DNA of 64,000 nt from Streptomyces venezuelae (lineage in GTDB: Bacteria; Actinomycetota; Actinomycetes; Streptomycetales; Streptomycetaceae). Numbering within the stretch: position 1 is the first letter of the stretch; each line of letters begins with the position of its first letter. Shown here piece after piece: positions 1 to 7,994 of the stretch. The translations under genes were made by a program, and so were the position numbers. The notes below the pieces were generated by a model that was not told the origin of the DNA, did not search any database, and saw only the letters and a list, made by a program, of their open reading frames with translations. The DNA lies in assembly GCF_008642275.1 (NCBI RefSeq), contig NZ_CP029189.1, positions 4,070,501 to 4,134,500 of the forward strand, given 5' to 3'.

Positions 1-325
1 TCCGCGGGGTGAAGGCCTTCGCCACCAGCCTGCGCACCCGCGCGTGCGCGGGATCCTCCAGGTCCAGCAGGCCGTTGCCGTTGAGCACGTGGAAGGGCTC
101 GTGCTCCGGCGGCGGCGCCTCGCGGCCGAACTCCTCGTGCGAGAACCGGTGGAGGTAGGTCCGCCCCAGCCGCCGGTCCCGCAGCAGCGCACTCACATCG
201 GCGTAGTGCGGCACCAGCCATTGCCCGGTGGCTTCCCACCACACGGCCCGCCCCTGCTCCCGCAACTCCCGGTACGCCGGATACGGATCGGCGACGAACG
301 CGGCATCCCACGGATCAAAGCCCAT
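1..325 (-). CDS. Cytochrome P450, N-terminal part (cut by window edge)
   Basis: The first 108 codons of a gene reading leftward out of the window. The ATG is at 325 and the protein opens MGFDPWDAAF. P450 landmarks visible are DPYPAYRELREQG near residue 14, the B-helix stretch ADVSALLRDRRLG, and the C-helix motif DLEDPAHARVRRL, whose His and Arg normally contact the heme propionates. The I-helix threonine, ExxR and heme-cysteine loop lie outside the window, so the substrate class cannot be judged. It starts 29 bases after the stop of the upstream response regulator on the same strand, so it may be the last visible gene of the two-component operon. The family call is strong. Confidence 0.88.
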   Translation of the reverse strand, partial: MGFDPWDAAFVADPYPAYRELREQGRAVWWEATGQWLVPHYADVSALLRDRRLGRTYLHRFSHEEFGREAPPPEHEPFHVLNGNGLLDLEDPAHARVRRLVAKAFTPR

Positions 326-354
326 TCCCGCACCCTAAAGGCAGCCGGAGCCGA

Positions 355-1014
355 TCAGGCGGGTGTCACCAAGCGGGTCTCGTACGCGTACACGGCCGCC
401 TGTGTCCGGTCCCGCAGGCCCAGCTTCACCAGGATCCGGCTCACATGTGTCTTGATCGTGGACTCGGCGACGACCAGCCGGTCGGCTATTTCCGCATTGG
501 ACAGCCCCTGCGCGATCAACACCAGCACCTCCGTCTCCCGCTCCGTCAGTTCCCCCGTGCCCGCCGGGTCCGCCAGCTTGCGGGCCTCGGATATCTTCGA
601 GAACTCCACGATCAGCCGCTTGGTCACCGACGGCGCCAGCAGGGCCTCCCCGGCCGCCACCACCCGTACCCCGTCCGCCAGCTGACGCGCCGACGCGTCC
701 TTGAGCAGGAACCCGGAGGCTCCGGCCCGCAGCGCCTGGTACACGTACTCGTCGAGGTCGAAGGTCGTCAGGACCAGCACCTTCGCGTCCGTGTCGGCGG
801 CCACGATCTCCCGGGTGGCCTCCAGCCCGTTCATCCGCGGCATCCGGATGTCCATCAGCACCACGTCCGGCCGCAGCGCCGCCACCTGCTCGATGGCCTC
901 CCGGCCGTCGACGGCCTCGCCGACCACCTCGATGCCGTCCATCGCGTTCAGCAGGACCGAGAACCCCTCGCGCACCATCACCTGGTCGTCCACGATCAGA
1001 ACCCTGATGGTCAT
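355..1014 (-). CDS. NarL/LuxR-family response regulator (copy 1)
   Basis: A 219-residue DNA-binding response regulator. The receiver domain (1-120) has the acidic pair VDDQ near residue 9, phospho-acceptor Asp55 in VLMDIRMP and conserved Lys105 in GFLLKD. A LuxR-type helix-turn-helix (about 155-200) carries LTERETEVLVLIAQGLSNAE and STIKTHVSRIL. The ATG overlaps the stop of the upstream kinase gene by four bases, so the pair should be translationally coupled. It closely resembles the regulator at 2438-3109, indicating tandem duplication. The target is unknown; self-regulation or control of the hydrolase/acyltransferase genes is an inference. Confidence 0.95.
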   Translation of the reverse strand: MTIRVLIVDDQVMVREGFSVLLNAMDGIEVVGEAVDGREAIEQVAALRPDVVLMDIRMPRMNGLEATREIVAADTDAKVLVLTTFDLDEYVYQALRAGASGFLLKDASARQLADGVRVVAAGEALLAPSVTKRLIVEFSKISEARKLADPAGTGELTERETEVLVLIAQGLSNAEIADRLVVAESTIKTHVSRILVKLGLRDRTQAAVYAYETRLVTPA

Positions 1015-2348
1015 ACGGCCCCCTCCTGCGGCTCCGGCGCCGGCTCAGCACGGTGCGGCACCGGTATGAACACCGCCACCTCGTACCCGCCCTCCGCCGT
1101 CCGGCCGGCCGTCATCTCGCCCTCCAGCATGGCCACCCGCTCCCGCATGCCGGTGATCCCGTGCCCCGCTCCCGGCGAGGGCCTCGCGTCCCCGGTGGCA
1201 CGGGCATTGACGATCCGTATGCCGAGGCCACCCAGCACATACGAGACCTCCACCTCGGCCGCGGCCCCCGGCGCGTGCCGCAGCGTGTTGCTGAGGGCCT
1301 CCTGGATGATCCGGTAAGCCGACAGCTCCACGCCCTGCGGCAGCTCCCGGACCGAGCCCGTGATCGTCTTCTCCACGCTCAGGCCGGCGTCCCGCACATT
1401 GGCCAGCAGTCCCTCAAGCGAGGCGAGCGTCGGCTGCGGGGCGTCCGGGGCCTCGTAGTCCGCGGAGCGCACCACGCCCAGCACCCGCCGCAGCTCCGTC
1501 AGAGCCGCCACCGCGTTCTCCCGGATGGTGACGAACGCCGCCTCCAGTTCCGGCGGCGGGTTCTTCACCCGGTACGGCGCGGCCTCCGCCTGGATCGCCA
1601 CCACCGACATGTGGTGGGCCACCACATCGTGCAGCTCCCGCGCGATCGTGGTCCGCTCCTCCAGCAGCGTCCGCTTGTCCCGCTCGACGGCCGTGACCTC
1701 CTGCTGAGCACTGACCTCGGCCCGGGCGTCAAGACGTATCCGGATACTGCCGGCGATCACCAGGGCGAAGGCCGAAGCCACCATCATCTCCGGCAGGTTC
1801 GACCCCCAGCGGCCGTTGAACAGTATGGAGATCGCCGACCCCATCGCGAGGGTGAGCGTCCACATCCAGGCCGCCACCCGGGGCCCGGTCCGCAGGGTGA
1901 CGAGGAACAGGACGACGACGTAGGCGAAGAAGCTGCCATCGGTCCAGGGCCAGTTGTAGCCGCCTCCGATCCCGGCGGTCACCACCGTCATCGCGATGGC
2001 CGCCCACCACGCGCCGACCGGCCGCACCAGCGTCATCAGGACCGGCGCCGCCGTGACCATGGTCATGACGAGCGGCCCCAGGTCACCCCAGGCAGCCGAC
2101 TGGGTGTTGAGCGAGATCATCCCGACGAGGAAGGCCAGCAACCCCACTGCCGCATGCCGCCGCCACGGCGCGTACCGGCGCAGCACCCCCGGAAGCAGGC
2201 GCACGAAGCGCCCGGAGGTGTCCGCCAGCGGCAGCGGCCGGTAGGCGAAGGCATCGGTGACGAGATCCCGGCGCAGGGTCGCGATCACCTCAGATGCCAG
2301 ACGGAACTCAGGTGCCCGGGATGTCCCCCCGGTGGTCGTCTCGGTCAT
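1011..2348 (-). CDS. NarL-type sensor histidine kinase (copy 1)
   Basis: A membrane histidine kinase of about 445 residues. Several hydrophobic segments occupy roughly residues 65-200. A HisKA_3 dimerisation domain follows with the motif TIARELHDVVAHHMS (phospho-acceptor His240), then an HATPase_c domain with N-box ALSNTLRHAPG and G-box GAGHGITGMRERV. I chose the ATG at 2348 (MTETTTGG) instead of the upstream in-frame ATG at 2420, because the extra 24 residues are Arg/Gly-rich and look untranslated. It overlaps the partner regulator by ATGA. The signal sensed is unknown. The gene lies 89 bases after the second regulator and is probably in the same transcript. Confidence 0.92.
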   Translation of the reverse strand: MTETTTGGTSRAPEFRLASEVIATLRRDLVTDAFAYRPLPLADTSGRFVRLLPGVLRRYAPWRRHAAVGLLAFLVGMISLNTQSAAWGDLGPLVMTMVTAAPVLMTLVRPVGAWWAAIAMTVVTAGIGGGYNWPWTDGSFFAYVVVLFLVTLRTGPRVAAWMWTLTLAMGSAISILFNGRWGSNLPEMMVASAFALVIAGSIRIRLDARAEVSAQQEVTAVERDKRTLLEERTTIARELHDVVAHHMSVVAIQAEAAPYRVKNPPPELEAAFVTIRENAVAALTELRRVLGVVRSADYEAPDAPQPTLASLEGLLANVRDAGLSVEKTITGSVRELPQGVELSAYRIIQEALSNTLRHAPGAAAEVEVSYVLGGLGIRIVNARATGDARPSPGAGHGITGMRERVAMLEGEMTAGRTAEGGYEVAVFIPVPHRAEPAPEPQEGAV

Positions 2349-2437
2349 ACACACCACCGTAGGTCCGTACCGCCCTCGTCCGCGTCGCCGCTGATGGGGA
2401 TTTCCCGGGGTCCCTCTCAAGTACTACACGGGTCCGC

Positions 2438-3109
2438 TCAGTAGCCCGTCGGGCGGATCAGACCCGTCTCGTACGCGAACACCGCGGCCTGCGTACGGTC
2501 CCGCAGGCCCAGCTTCACCAGGATCCGGCTCACATGCGTCTTCACCGTCTGCTCGGCCAGCACCAGGTGCTCCGAGATCTCGGCGTTCGACAACCCCTGG
2601 GCGATCAGCGACAGCACCTCCGTCTCCCGCTCGGTCAGCGCCTCGATCCGGGCCCGCGACGGCGCACGCGGCGCCCCCAGCCGGGAGAACTCCGTGATCA
2701 GCCGCTTCGTGATGTTCGGCGAGAGCAGCGCCTCCCCGGCCGCCACCACCCGCACCGCCTCGGCGAGCTGGTCGGCCGACGCGTCCTTGAGCAGGAAACC
2801 GGAGGCCCCGGCCCGCAGCGCCTCGTACACGTACTCGTCGAGATCGAAGGTGGTCAGCACCAGCACCTTCACGGCGGCGTCCGGAACCGCCGTGATGACG
2901 GACGTGGCCTCGATCCCGCCCATGCCCGGCATCCGGATGTCCATCAGCACCACGTCCGGAGCCAGCTCCGCGACCTTCGCCACCGCGTCCGCCCCGTCCA
3001 CCGCCTGCCCCACGACCTCTATGTCGGGCTGCGCGTTGAGAAGCACGGTGAAGCCCTGCCGGACCATCATCTGGTCGTCGGCGATCATCACCTTGATCGG
3101 GGTGCTCAT
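2438..3109 (-). CDS. NarL/LuxR-family response regulator (copy 2)
   Basis: A 223-residue response regulator: receiver domain with IADDQ near residue 9, phospho-acceptor Asp57 (VLMDIRMP) and the LLKD lysine, then a LuxR helix-turn-helix with LTERETEVLSLIAQGLSNAE and QTVKTHVSRIL. A much longer in-frame ORF extends to 3319, but the upstream part is the kinase gene read in another frame. The ATG at 3109 overlaps the kinase stop by ATGA and gives the expected N-terminus MSTPIKVMIADD. It shares long identical blocks with copy 1, including TTFDLDEYVY, RAGASGFLLKDAS and the HTH, so the promoters recognised may overlap. Confidence 0.95.
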   Translation of the reverse strand: MSTPIKVMIADDQMMVRQGFTVLLNAQPDIEVVGQAVDGADAVAKVAELAPDVVLMDIRMPGMGGIEATSVITAVPDAAVKVLVLTTFDLDEYVYEALRAGASGFLLKDASADQLAEAVRVVAAGEALLSPNITKRLITEFSRLGAPRAPSRARIEALTERETEVLSLIAQGLSNAEISEHLVLAEQTVKTHVSRILVKLGLRDRTQAAVFAYETGLIRPTGY

Positions 3110-4455
3110 GAGGCCCTCTTCGTCTCGGGGTCGGGGACCGCGGGCAGGTCCTGCGGATCCATCGGGAGTACGGCGCTCACCTCGTACCCCCCGTCGGGGC
3201 GCGGGCCGGCGGCCAGCTCGCCCCCCAGCATGCCTGCCCGCTCCCGCATCCCCAGCAGCCCGTGCCCGGCACCGGGCGACGGCGGGGCCGACCGGGTCGG
3301 CGCGCTGTTCGCGACGCACAGGTGCAGATCACGCGGCCCGTACGCGATCCCCACCTCCACCCGTGAACCGGGCGCGTGACGCAGGGCGTTGCTCAGCGCC
3401 TCCTGCACGATCCGGTACGCGGTGAGCTCCACCCCCGGGGTCAGCGGCCGCCGTATCCCCGCGATCTCGGTCCTGACGTCCAGCCCGGCGCCCCGCACGT
3501 TGTCCACGAGGCCCTCCAGCTCACCGAGGGTGGGCTGCGGATGATGGGGGTTCGCGGGATCCTCGGGCCGCTCGGACCGCAGCACGCCCAGCACCCGCCG
3601 CAGCTCCGTCAGCGCCTCCAGCGCGTTCTCCCGGATGCCGGCCAGGTTCTCCTTGAGCTCCTCCGACGGGTTCTCCACCAGATGCGGGGCGACCTGCGCC
3701 TGGATGGAGATCACCGACATGTGGTGGGCGACGACGTCGTGCAGTTCGCGGGCGATCCGGCTGCGCTCCTCCAGCAGGGTGCGCCGCGCCCGCTCCTCCT
3801 CGGTGAGGGTCTCCTGCTCGACGAGTTTGCCGCGGGCGAGGCGGGTGGCCCGCAGGGCGTAGCCGAGGATCCCCACGAACCCGAAGAGAACGGCCACGCC
3901 GCCGATGATCGTCTGGCTCTGCGGCGGCCTGAGGACGACGTCGGCCAGCCCGTTGAGGGCGAGGGTGATGCCGATGACCGAGACGGTCACCCGCGGCGGC
4001 ACCCGCAGGGCGACCATCAGGAGCACGGGCGCGAGCGTGAACGGGCCGGCGGGCGTCCAGGGCCAGGACTGCCCCTGGCCGACGTGGTCGTGGATGGCCC
4101 AGGCGACGAGGCCGGCGGCGAGGAGCCCCAGCCACCAGGCCGCGAGCGGCCGGAACATGCTGAGAAGTACGGACGCGGAGGTCAGCAGCGACAGCCCCAG
4201 CACGGCCGAACCCTGCACCCCGTAGTGGTCGTTCAGCTGCATCCCCGTGAGGACGCCGCAGGGAATGGCCACGTAGCAGAGGACCACGTGCGGCAGCCAG
4301 GCCAGCCAGCGCGGCCGCGCCATCTTCGGCAGCGGGTCCCGCCGCAGGGTGAACAACTCCCGTGCCAGGCCGCGCGGCAGGCGGACGCGGACGTTGGTGG
4401 CGGGCGGCTCGGTCTGCTGGTTCACGCCGTCCAGGCTAAGGCGGGCCCTAGACAT
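3106..4455 (-). CDS. NarL-type sensor histidine kinase (copy 2)
   Basis: A 449-residue membrane sensor kinase. About five hydrophobic segments lie between residues 50 and 200. The HisKA_3 motif is SRIARELHDVVAHHMS (His239), and the ATP-binding domain has ALSNALRHAPG and GAGHGLLGMRERA. The ATG at 4455 has an AGGAG-type ribosome site and lies inside the last codons of the upstream acyltransferase gene (8-base overlap), which points to coupled translation. A GTG at 4425 is a weaker alternative. It is paralogous to the kinase at 1011-2348, and both are arranged kinase-regulator with ATGA overlaps. The ligand is unknown; membership of an envelope-modifying operon suggests an envelope or extracellular signal. 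Confidence 0.93.
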   Translation of the reverse strand: MSRARLSLDGVNQQTEPPATNVRVRLPRGLARELFTLRRDPLPKMARPRWLAWLPHVVLCYVAIPCGVLTGMQLNDHYGVQGSAVLGLSLLTSASVLLSMFRPLAAWWLGLLAAGLVAWAIHDHVGQGQSWPWTPAGPFTLAPVLLMVALRVPPRVTVSVIGITLALNGLADVVLRPPQSQTIIGGVAVLFGFVGILGYALRATRLARGKLVEQETLTEEERARRTLLEERSRIARELHDVVAHHMSVISIQAQVAPHLVENPSEELKENLAGIRENALEALTELRRVLGVLRSERPEDPANPHHPQPTLGELEGLVDNVRGAGLDVRTEIAGIRRPLTPGVELTAYRIVQEALSNALRHAPGSRVEVGIAYGPRDLHLCVANSAPTRSAPPSPGAGHGLLGMRERAGMLGGELAAGPRPDGGYEVSAVLPMDPQDLPAVPDPETKRAS

Positions 4456-5650
4456 GGTTGATCTCCTCGGCGGGGTCCGTACTGGGGCGGGGGACCGCCG
4501 CAGTACGGGCGGTACGGGACGGCTTCGGACGGCCGGTGGCCTGTTCGTGGATGCGGAACGCGGCCCAGCAGAGCGACAGTGCGGCGGCGAACACGGGCAG
4601 CCACAGCAGCCGGGCCGCTATCCAGCCCACCGAGTCGGGCACCGTGTGCAGCCCGGGCAGGTCGGCCGGGACCAGCAGCCCGAGGGCGGTGACGGCCATC
4701 ATGGCGGTCTGGTGCCACAGGAAGACGGTCATGGCGGAGAGGTTCACCAGGGCCACCTTCGCCCAGGCCGTCGGCCGCCGCATGGCCCGGGCCAGGGGTT
4801 CACGCACCAGGAGCGCGAGCCCGCACTGGGCCAGCCCGAAGGCGGCCGCCGCCAGCGTCGGCGGGTTCAGGTTCGAGACGGCGGCCCCGGGCACACCCAC
4901 CATCGACGCCGGGTACCCGCCCCAGAGGACCAGCGCGACCGTGGCCAGGACTCCCGCGCCGAGCAGGAGCAGGGCCCGGTCGCGCCGGGCGAACGCCCCG
5001 CGGGACCAGGCGGCCCCCAGGGTGTAGGGGACGAGCCAGCCCGCGGCCACATTGACCCAGCCGATCCACTCGGGGCCCGCCAGCCCGAAGCGCCACACGT
5101 CGACGGCAGCGACCACGGCCAGCGGCCACAACGGGTTGAGCCGGGCCACGAGCGGGGTCGCGGCGGTGAGCGCGGCGAACACCAGCAGGAACCACAGCGG
5201 CGACAGCACCAGATCGACCAGCGACCGGACGGTAGCGAACTCCGCCCCGCCGATCAGCATCCCGCCCGCGACGACCGCCCAGAGAACCAGCACCGCGGCG
5301 ACCGGACGGAACAGCCGCCCCAGCCGCTGCCCGGCCCACGCGCCGTACGAGAGGCCGCCCGCGCGTGCCGACGCGTACCCGCGGGCGGCGACATGGCCGC
5401 CGACCAGGAAGAAGACGGACAGCGTCTGGAACACCCAGGACACCGGAGCCAGCCACGGCATGTGCGCCAGCGGGCTGGTGGTGCTCAGACCGCCGTCGTG
5501 TGCGGTCAGCGCGGTGACCAGCCAGTGGCCGAGGACCACACCGAGGATCGCGAAGGCCCGCAGCGCGTCCACGGCCCGGTCACGGCCGGCCGGGGTGGCG
5601 GCGTCGATGTCCGCGGCCAGGCCGGACCAGCGGGCACGGATCTCAACCAT
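4448..5650 (-). CDS. Membrane acyltransferase (acyltransferase 3 family)
   Basis: A 400-residue integral membrane protein of the acyltransferase-3 (OafA-like) family, which moves acyl groups onto surface sugars, lipids or antibiotics. The N-terminus RDRAVDALRAFAILGVVLGH carries the typical LR.fAi..V..gH signature. About ten hydrophobic segments follow, with FFLVGGHVAARGYASAR and a late FLWHQTAM motif resembling the conserved FyliHq block. It overlaps the upstream hydrolase and downstream kinase genes by 8 bases each, so all three are probably expressed together. The acceptor cannot be told from sequence. Confidence 0.88.
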   Translation of the reverse strand: MVEIRARWSGLAADIDAATPAGRDRAVDALRAFAILGVVLGHWLVTALTAHDGGLSTTSPLAHMPWLAPVSWVFQTLSVFFLVGGHVAARGYASARAGGLSYGAWAGQRLGRLFRPVAAVLVLWAVVAGGMLIGGAEFATVRSLVDLVLSPLWFLLVFAALTAATPLVARLNPLWPLAVVAAVDVWRFGLAGPEWIGWVNVAAGWLVPYTLGAAWSRGAFARRDRALLLLGAGVLATVALVLWGGYPASMVGVPGAAVSNLNPPTLAAAAFGLAQCGLALLVREPLARAMRRPTAWAKVALVNLSAMTVFLWHQTAMMAVTALGLLVPADLPGLHTVPDSVGWIAARLLWLPVFAAALSLCWAAFRIHEQATGRPKPSRTARTAAVPRPSTDPAEEINHV

Positions 5651-6692
5651 GGTCGGCCTCCGGTGCGGAGGCGTTGCCGAGGACGATGGCGGCCAGGCTG
5701 TCGAGGGACTCGGTGTCCGGCTTGAGGTAGTCGCTGTGCCCGACGGCGCCGGCGTCGAAGGCCCGGGCCCCGAAGGCGGGGTCGACCGGGTCGGTGCCGA
5801 ACCCGATCCCGCCGAGCCGGACGTGCGGGACGTCGCCTATCCAGTCGCCGCTGCCCCGGCCGGCCCAGACCCGGGCCGCGGTAGGCAGCTCCCTGGCCGA
5901 TCCGGCCCCGGTACCCGGGCTGCCGAACAGCACCACGTCACTGACCGCGGACCCGGTGGTGGTCCGGGCACAGACCACGGATCCGTAGGAGTGGCACAGC
6001 AGAGAGAGCTGGGCGCCGGGCCCGGACATGCGGTGCAACCGGGCGAGGAAGGGGGCCAGTTCGGCAGCGGCCTCGTCGGCACGGTCGGCGCTCAGGACGG
6101 TGGTGCTCACCGTGCCGGGGGTGTCGTACCCGAGCCAGGCGACCACCGCGGAGTGCGGATGCTCGGCCTGCAGGCGCTGTTGGAGGGAGACGGCCCCGGC
6201 GCGGAAGCGCTCGTAGGTGTCCAGTGTGGTGTCGGACCCGGGCACCAGCACGGCGACCCGGTCGGCACTCTCCAGCTCGCCGAACACCTCCACGGCGCGG
6301 CCCGTGCCGCGTCCGTCGAAGGAGAGGAACCGGGCGGCTCCGCCCGACTGCATGGCGCGCAGCCTGGCCGCCCGGCCGGGGCGGTCGGCGTCCTCGGCGG
6401 TACGGGCCGCCTCGGCGAGGTTGGCACCGTTGGCGGCGTACCGGCTCTGGGGCGTGGCGTCCTCGGAGAACGTGGCGGGCGCCGGAGCCGGAACGTTCGG
6501 GGAGGCCGCGGCGGACACGGGGACCACCACGGCCGCGGCGACCAGAGCGGCCAGCAGACCGCGGCGCAGCCGGCCGGCGCCCGACCCCGCCCTCCCCGTG
6601 GCGAGCGCCGTGCCCGCCGGTCGCGTCCCGCCCGTGCTCCCGGTACGCGTCCCCGTGCCCGCCCCCGCCCCCGTCCGCGTCCCCGTTGCCAT
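5643..6692 (-). CDS. Secreted alpha/beta hydrolase (DUF1023-like)
   Basis: A 349-residue probable exported hydrolase. A Gly/Thr/Arg-rich N-terminus precedes a hydrophobic signal or anchor segment at about residues 43-65 (LLAALVAAAVVVPVSAAAS). The body has VAVLVPGSDTTLDTY, VVAWLGYDTP and the nucleophile elbow LCHSYGS with the catalytic serine, as in the DUF1023 alpha/beta-hydrolase group common in streptomycetes. The ATG at 6692 is preceded by a strong GGAGGAAGAGGG ribosome site. It is the first gene of the leftward run hydrolase, acyltransferase, kinase, regulator, kinase, regulator, P450. The substrate is unknown. Confidence 0.87.
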   Translation of the reverse strand: MATGTRTGAGAGTGTRTGSTGGTRPAGTALATGRAGSGAGRLRRGLLAALVAAAVVVPVSAAASPNVPAPAPATFSEDATPQSRYAANGANLAEAARTAEDADRPGRAARLRAMQSGGAARFLSFDGRGTGRAVEVFGELESADRVAVLVPGSDTTLDTYERFRAGAVSLQQRLQAEHPHSAVVAWLGYDTPGTVSTTVLSADRADEAAAELAPFLARLHRMSGPGAQLSLLCHSYGSVVCARTTTGSAVSDVVLFGSPGTGAGSARELPTAARVWAGRGSGDWIGDVPHVRLGGIGFGTDPVDPAFGARAFDAGAVGHSDYLKPDTESLDSLAAIVLGNASAPEADHG

Positions 6693-6803
6693 GGCCCTCT
6701 TCCTCCGGTCGCCGGAAGAGCCCTGAACGCTCTTCTCTGCTACCGAAGTTAGAAATCCGCGCCCGTGGTCGGCGTCACGCCTTGGAGCCGTGTTCGCGCG
6801 TAG

Positions 6804-6833
6804 CTCTCAGGTATGACGGGGGAGACCTGAGAG
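6804..6833. promoter_or_regulatory. Inverted repeat between LysE and hydrolase genes
   Basis: A perfect 9-base inverted repeat, CTCTCAGGT (6804-6812) and ACCTGAGAG (6825-6833), separated by 12 bases. It lies about 110 bases upstream of the hydrolase start and about 70 bases beyond the LysE stop, both read leftward. It could be an operator for a NarL-type regulator of the operon, or the terminator of the LysE unit. No clear T-run follows. Confidence 0.5.
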
Positions 6834-6840
6834 GGAGAAC

Positions 6841-6905
6841 CACGACCGCCACGACGTCACGGCCGCCACGGCTGCCACAGCCACCACGACCGTCACGACG
6901 TCACG
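6841..6905. repeat. Imperfect 21-base direct repeat at the LysE 3' end
   Basis: Two copies of a 21-base unit beginning CACGACCG, at 6841-6861 and 6885-6905, differ at one base. The second copy covers the lysE-type gene's stop codon and the first lies just downstream. Shorter CCGCCACGG-like units fill the gap. This looks like slippage-generated low-complexity DNA. Confidence 0.6.
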
Positions 6906-7509
6906 TCGTCGCCACCCGCACGCCGAAGCCGATCAGGACGACACCCGTCGCCCGGTCCAGCACGCGCCGGACCCGTGGCCGCGCGAAGAACCGCCCGGCA
7001 CGCGCCAGCACGTACACGTACGTGCCCAGCCAGACCACCGTCAGCAGCACGTGGACCAGCACCAGCAACGCCATGCCGACCGCCGGCCGCAGGCCCGGTG
7101 GGGCGAGGGCGGGCAGCAGCCCCGTGTAGAAGACGGCGATCTTGGGATTGAGGACGTTCGAGACCAGGCCGGTCCGCCAGGCCCCGCCGGCGCGCCCGCC
7201 CCCGGGCCGCTCGTCCGCGGGCTCCGCGCCCGGCCTCAGCAGGGCCAGGACGCCGAGCCAGCACAGGTAGGCGGCCCCCGCCAGCTTCACCACCAGGTAC
7301 ACCTCGGCCGACGCGGCGAGCAGTGCGGCGAGCCCCGCCACGGTGAGGGTGCCCCAGATCAGCAGCCCGACGGCGATCCCGGCCACGGTGGCCAGCCCGT
7401 CACCGCGTCCGCGCGTGACGGCCCGTTTCGTGACGATCGCCATGTCGGGGCCGGGGACGAGGGTGAGGAGCGCCAGGACCCCGGTCGCGCCGAGAAGAGC
7501 GGTGAGCAC
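6901..7509 (-). CDS. LysE/RhtB-family amino-acid exporter
   Basis: A 202-residue membrane protein with about six hydrophobic helices. LysE signature regions are VPGPDMAIVTKRAVTRGRGDG near the N-terminus and a mid-protein TGLVSNVLNPKIAVFYTGLL. The family exports basic or neutral amino acids and analogues. The GTG start at 7509 is five bases past the stop of the NTF2-like gene, so the two form a unit. The substrate is unknown. The link to MarR and DJ-1 genes upstream suggests a detoxification or metabolite-export role, which is an inference. Confidence 0.93.
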   Translation of the reverse strand: MLTALLGATGVLALLTLVPGPDMAIVTKRAVTRGRGDGLATVAGIAVGLLIWGTLTVAGLAALLAASAEVYLVVKLAGAAYLCWLGVLALLRPGAEPADERPGGGRAGGAWRTGLVSNVLNPKIAVFYTGLLPALAPPGLRPAVGMALLVLVHVLLTVVWLGTYVYVLARAGRFFARPRVRRVLDRATGVVLIGFGVRVATT

Positions 7510-7514
7510 GTGGC

Positions 7515-7904
7515 TCAGTCTGCCACCAGGGGTTCCACGTAGCCCGCCCGCCAGCGGGGCGCCGGGTCCTGGCCGGGGCTGGTCCAGTACTCCCGCGCCC
7601 CCACGATCTCCCCGTCCCGCACGGTCCAGAGGGAGACGGCCCGGTAGACGACGTGGTCCTGAGGTATCTCCACCTCGGTGACCACGAGGTTCCCGTCGGC
7701 CAGGATCCGCAGCAGTTCCACGGATCTCTCGTCCGTGTAGCCGTCGTCGCTGTTGACGGCTATGAAGTTGGCGCGCCCCACGATGCGCTCACCGCTCACG
7801 GGCCATTCGATGACCGCGTCCTCGGCAATGAGCCCGGCCACGCCGTCCCAGTCGCGTGCCTCGATTCGCTCCCACAGTTGTGCCACTACCTTCAACGGCT
7901 CCAT
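7515..7904 (-). CDS. NTF2-like / SnoaL-fold small protein
   Basis: A 129-residue single-domain protein with the NTF2/SnoaL pattern: an N-terminal helix VVAQLWERIEARDWDGVAGLI, then AEDAVIEWPVSGERIVGRANF, and a C-terminal sheet with VSLWTVRDGEIVGAREYW. Members are enzymes or binding proteins with a cone-shaped pocket, and function cannot be assigned from the fold. The gene lies 90 bases after the MarR gene and 5 bases before the exporter gene, in the same direction. A palindrome sits in its leader at 7939-7951. Confidence 0.85.
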   Translation of the reverse strand: MEPLKVVAQLWERIEARDWDGVAGLIAEDAVIEWPVSGERIVGRANFIAVNSDDGYTDERSVELLRILADGNLVVTEVEIPQDHVVYRAVSLWTVRDGEIVGAREYWTSPGQDPAPRWRAGYVEPLVAD

Positions 7905-7938
7905 GTGCCGCAGTGTCCGACAGCCCCGTTATACGTAA

Positions 7939-7951
7939 CAAGCTTTGCTTG
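7939..7951. promoter_or_regulatory. Small palindrome in the leader of the NTF2-like gene
   Basis: CAAGC-TTT-GCTTG, a perfect 5-base inverted repeat about 35 bases upstream of the ATG at 7904, inside an AT-richer 90-base spacer downstream of the MarR gene. It is a plausible operator for that regulator or another repressor controlling the NTF2-LysE pair. It is unlike the twin palindromes at 9345-9378, so one protein may not bind both. Confidence 0.35.
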
Positions 7952-7994
7952 CAGGCTTATTGACTTCGACACAATCGCTTCCGGCGCCCGTGGA

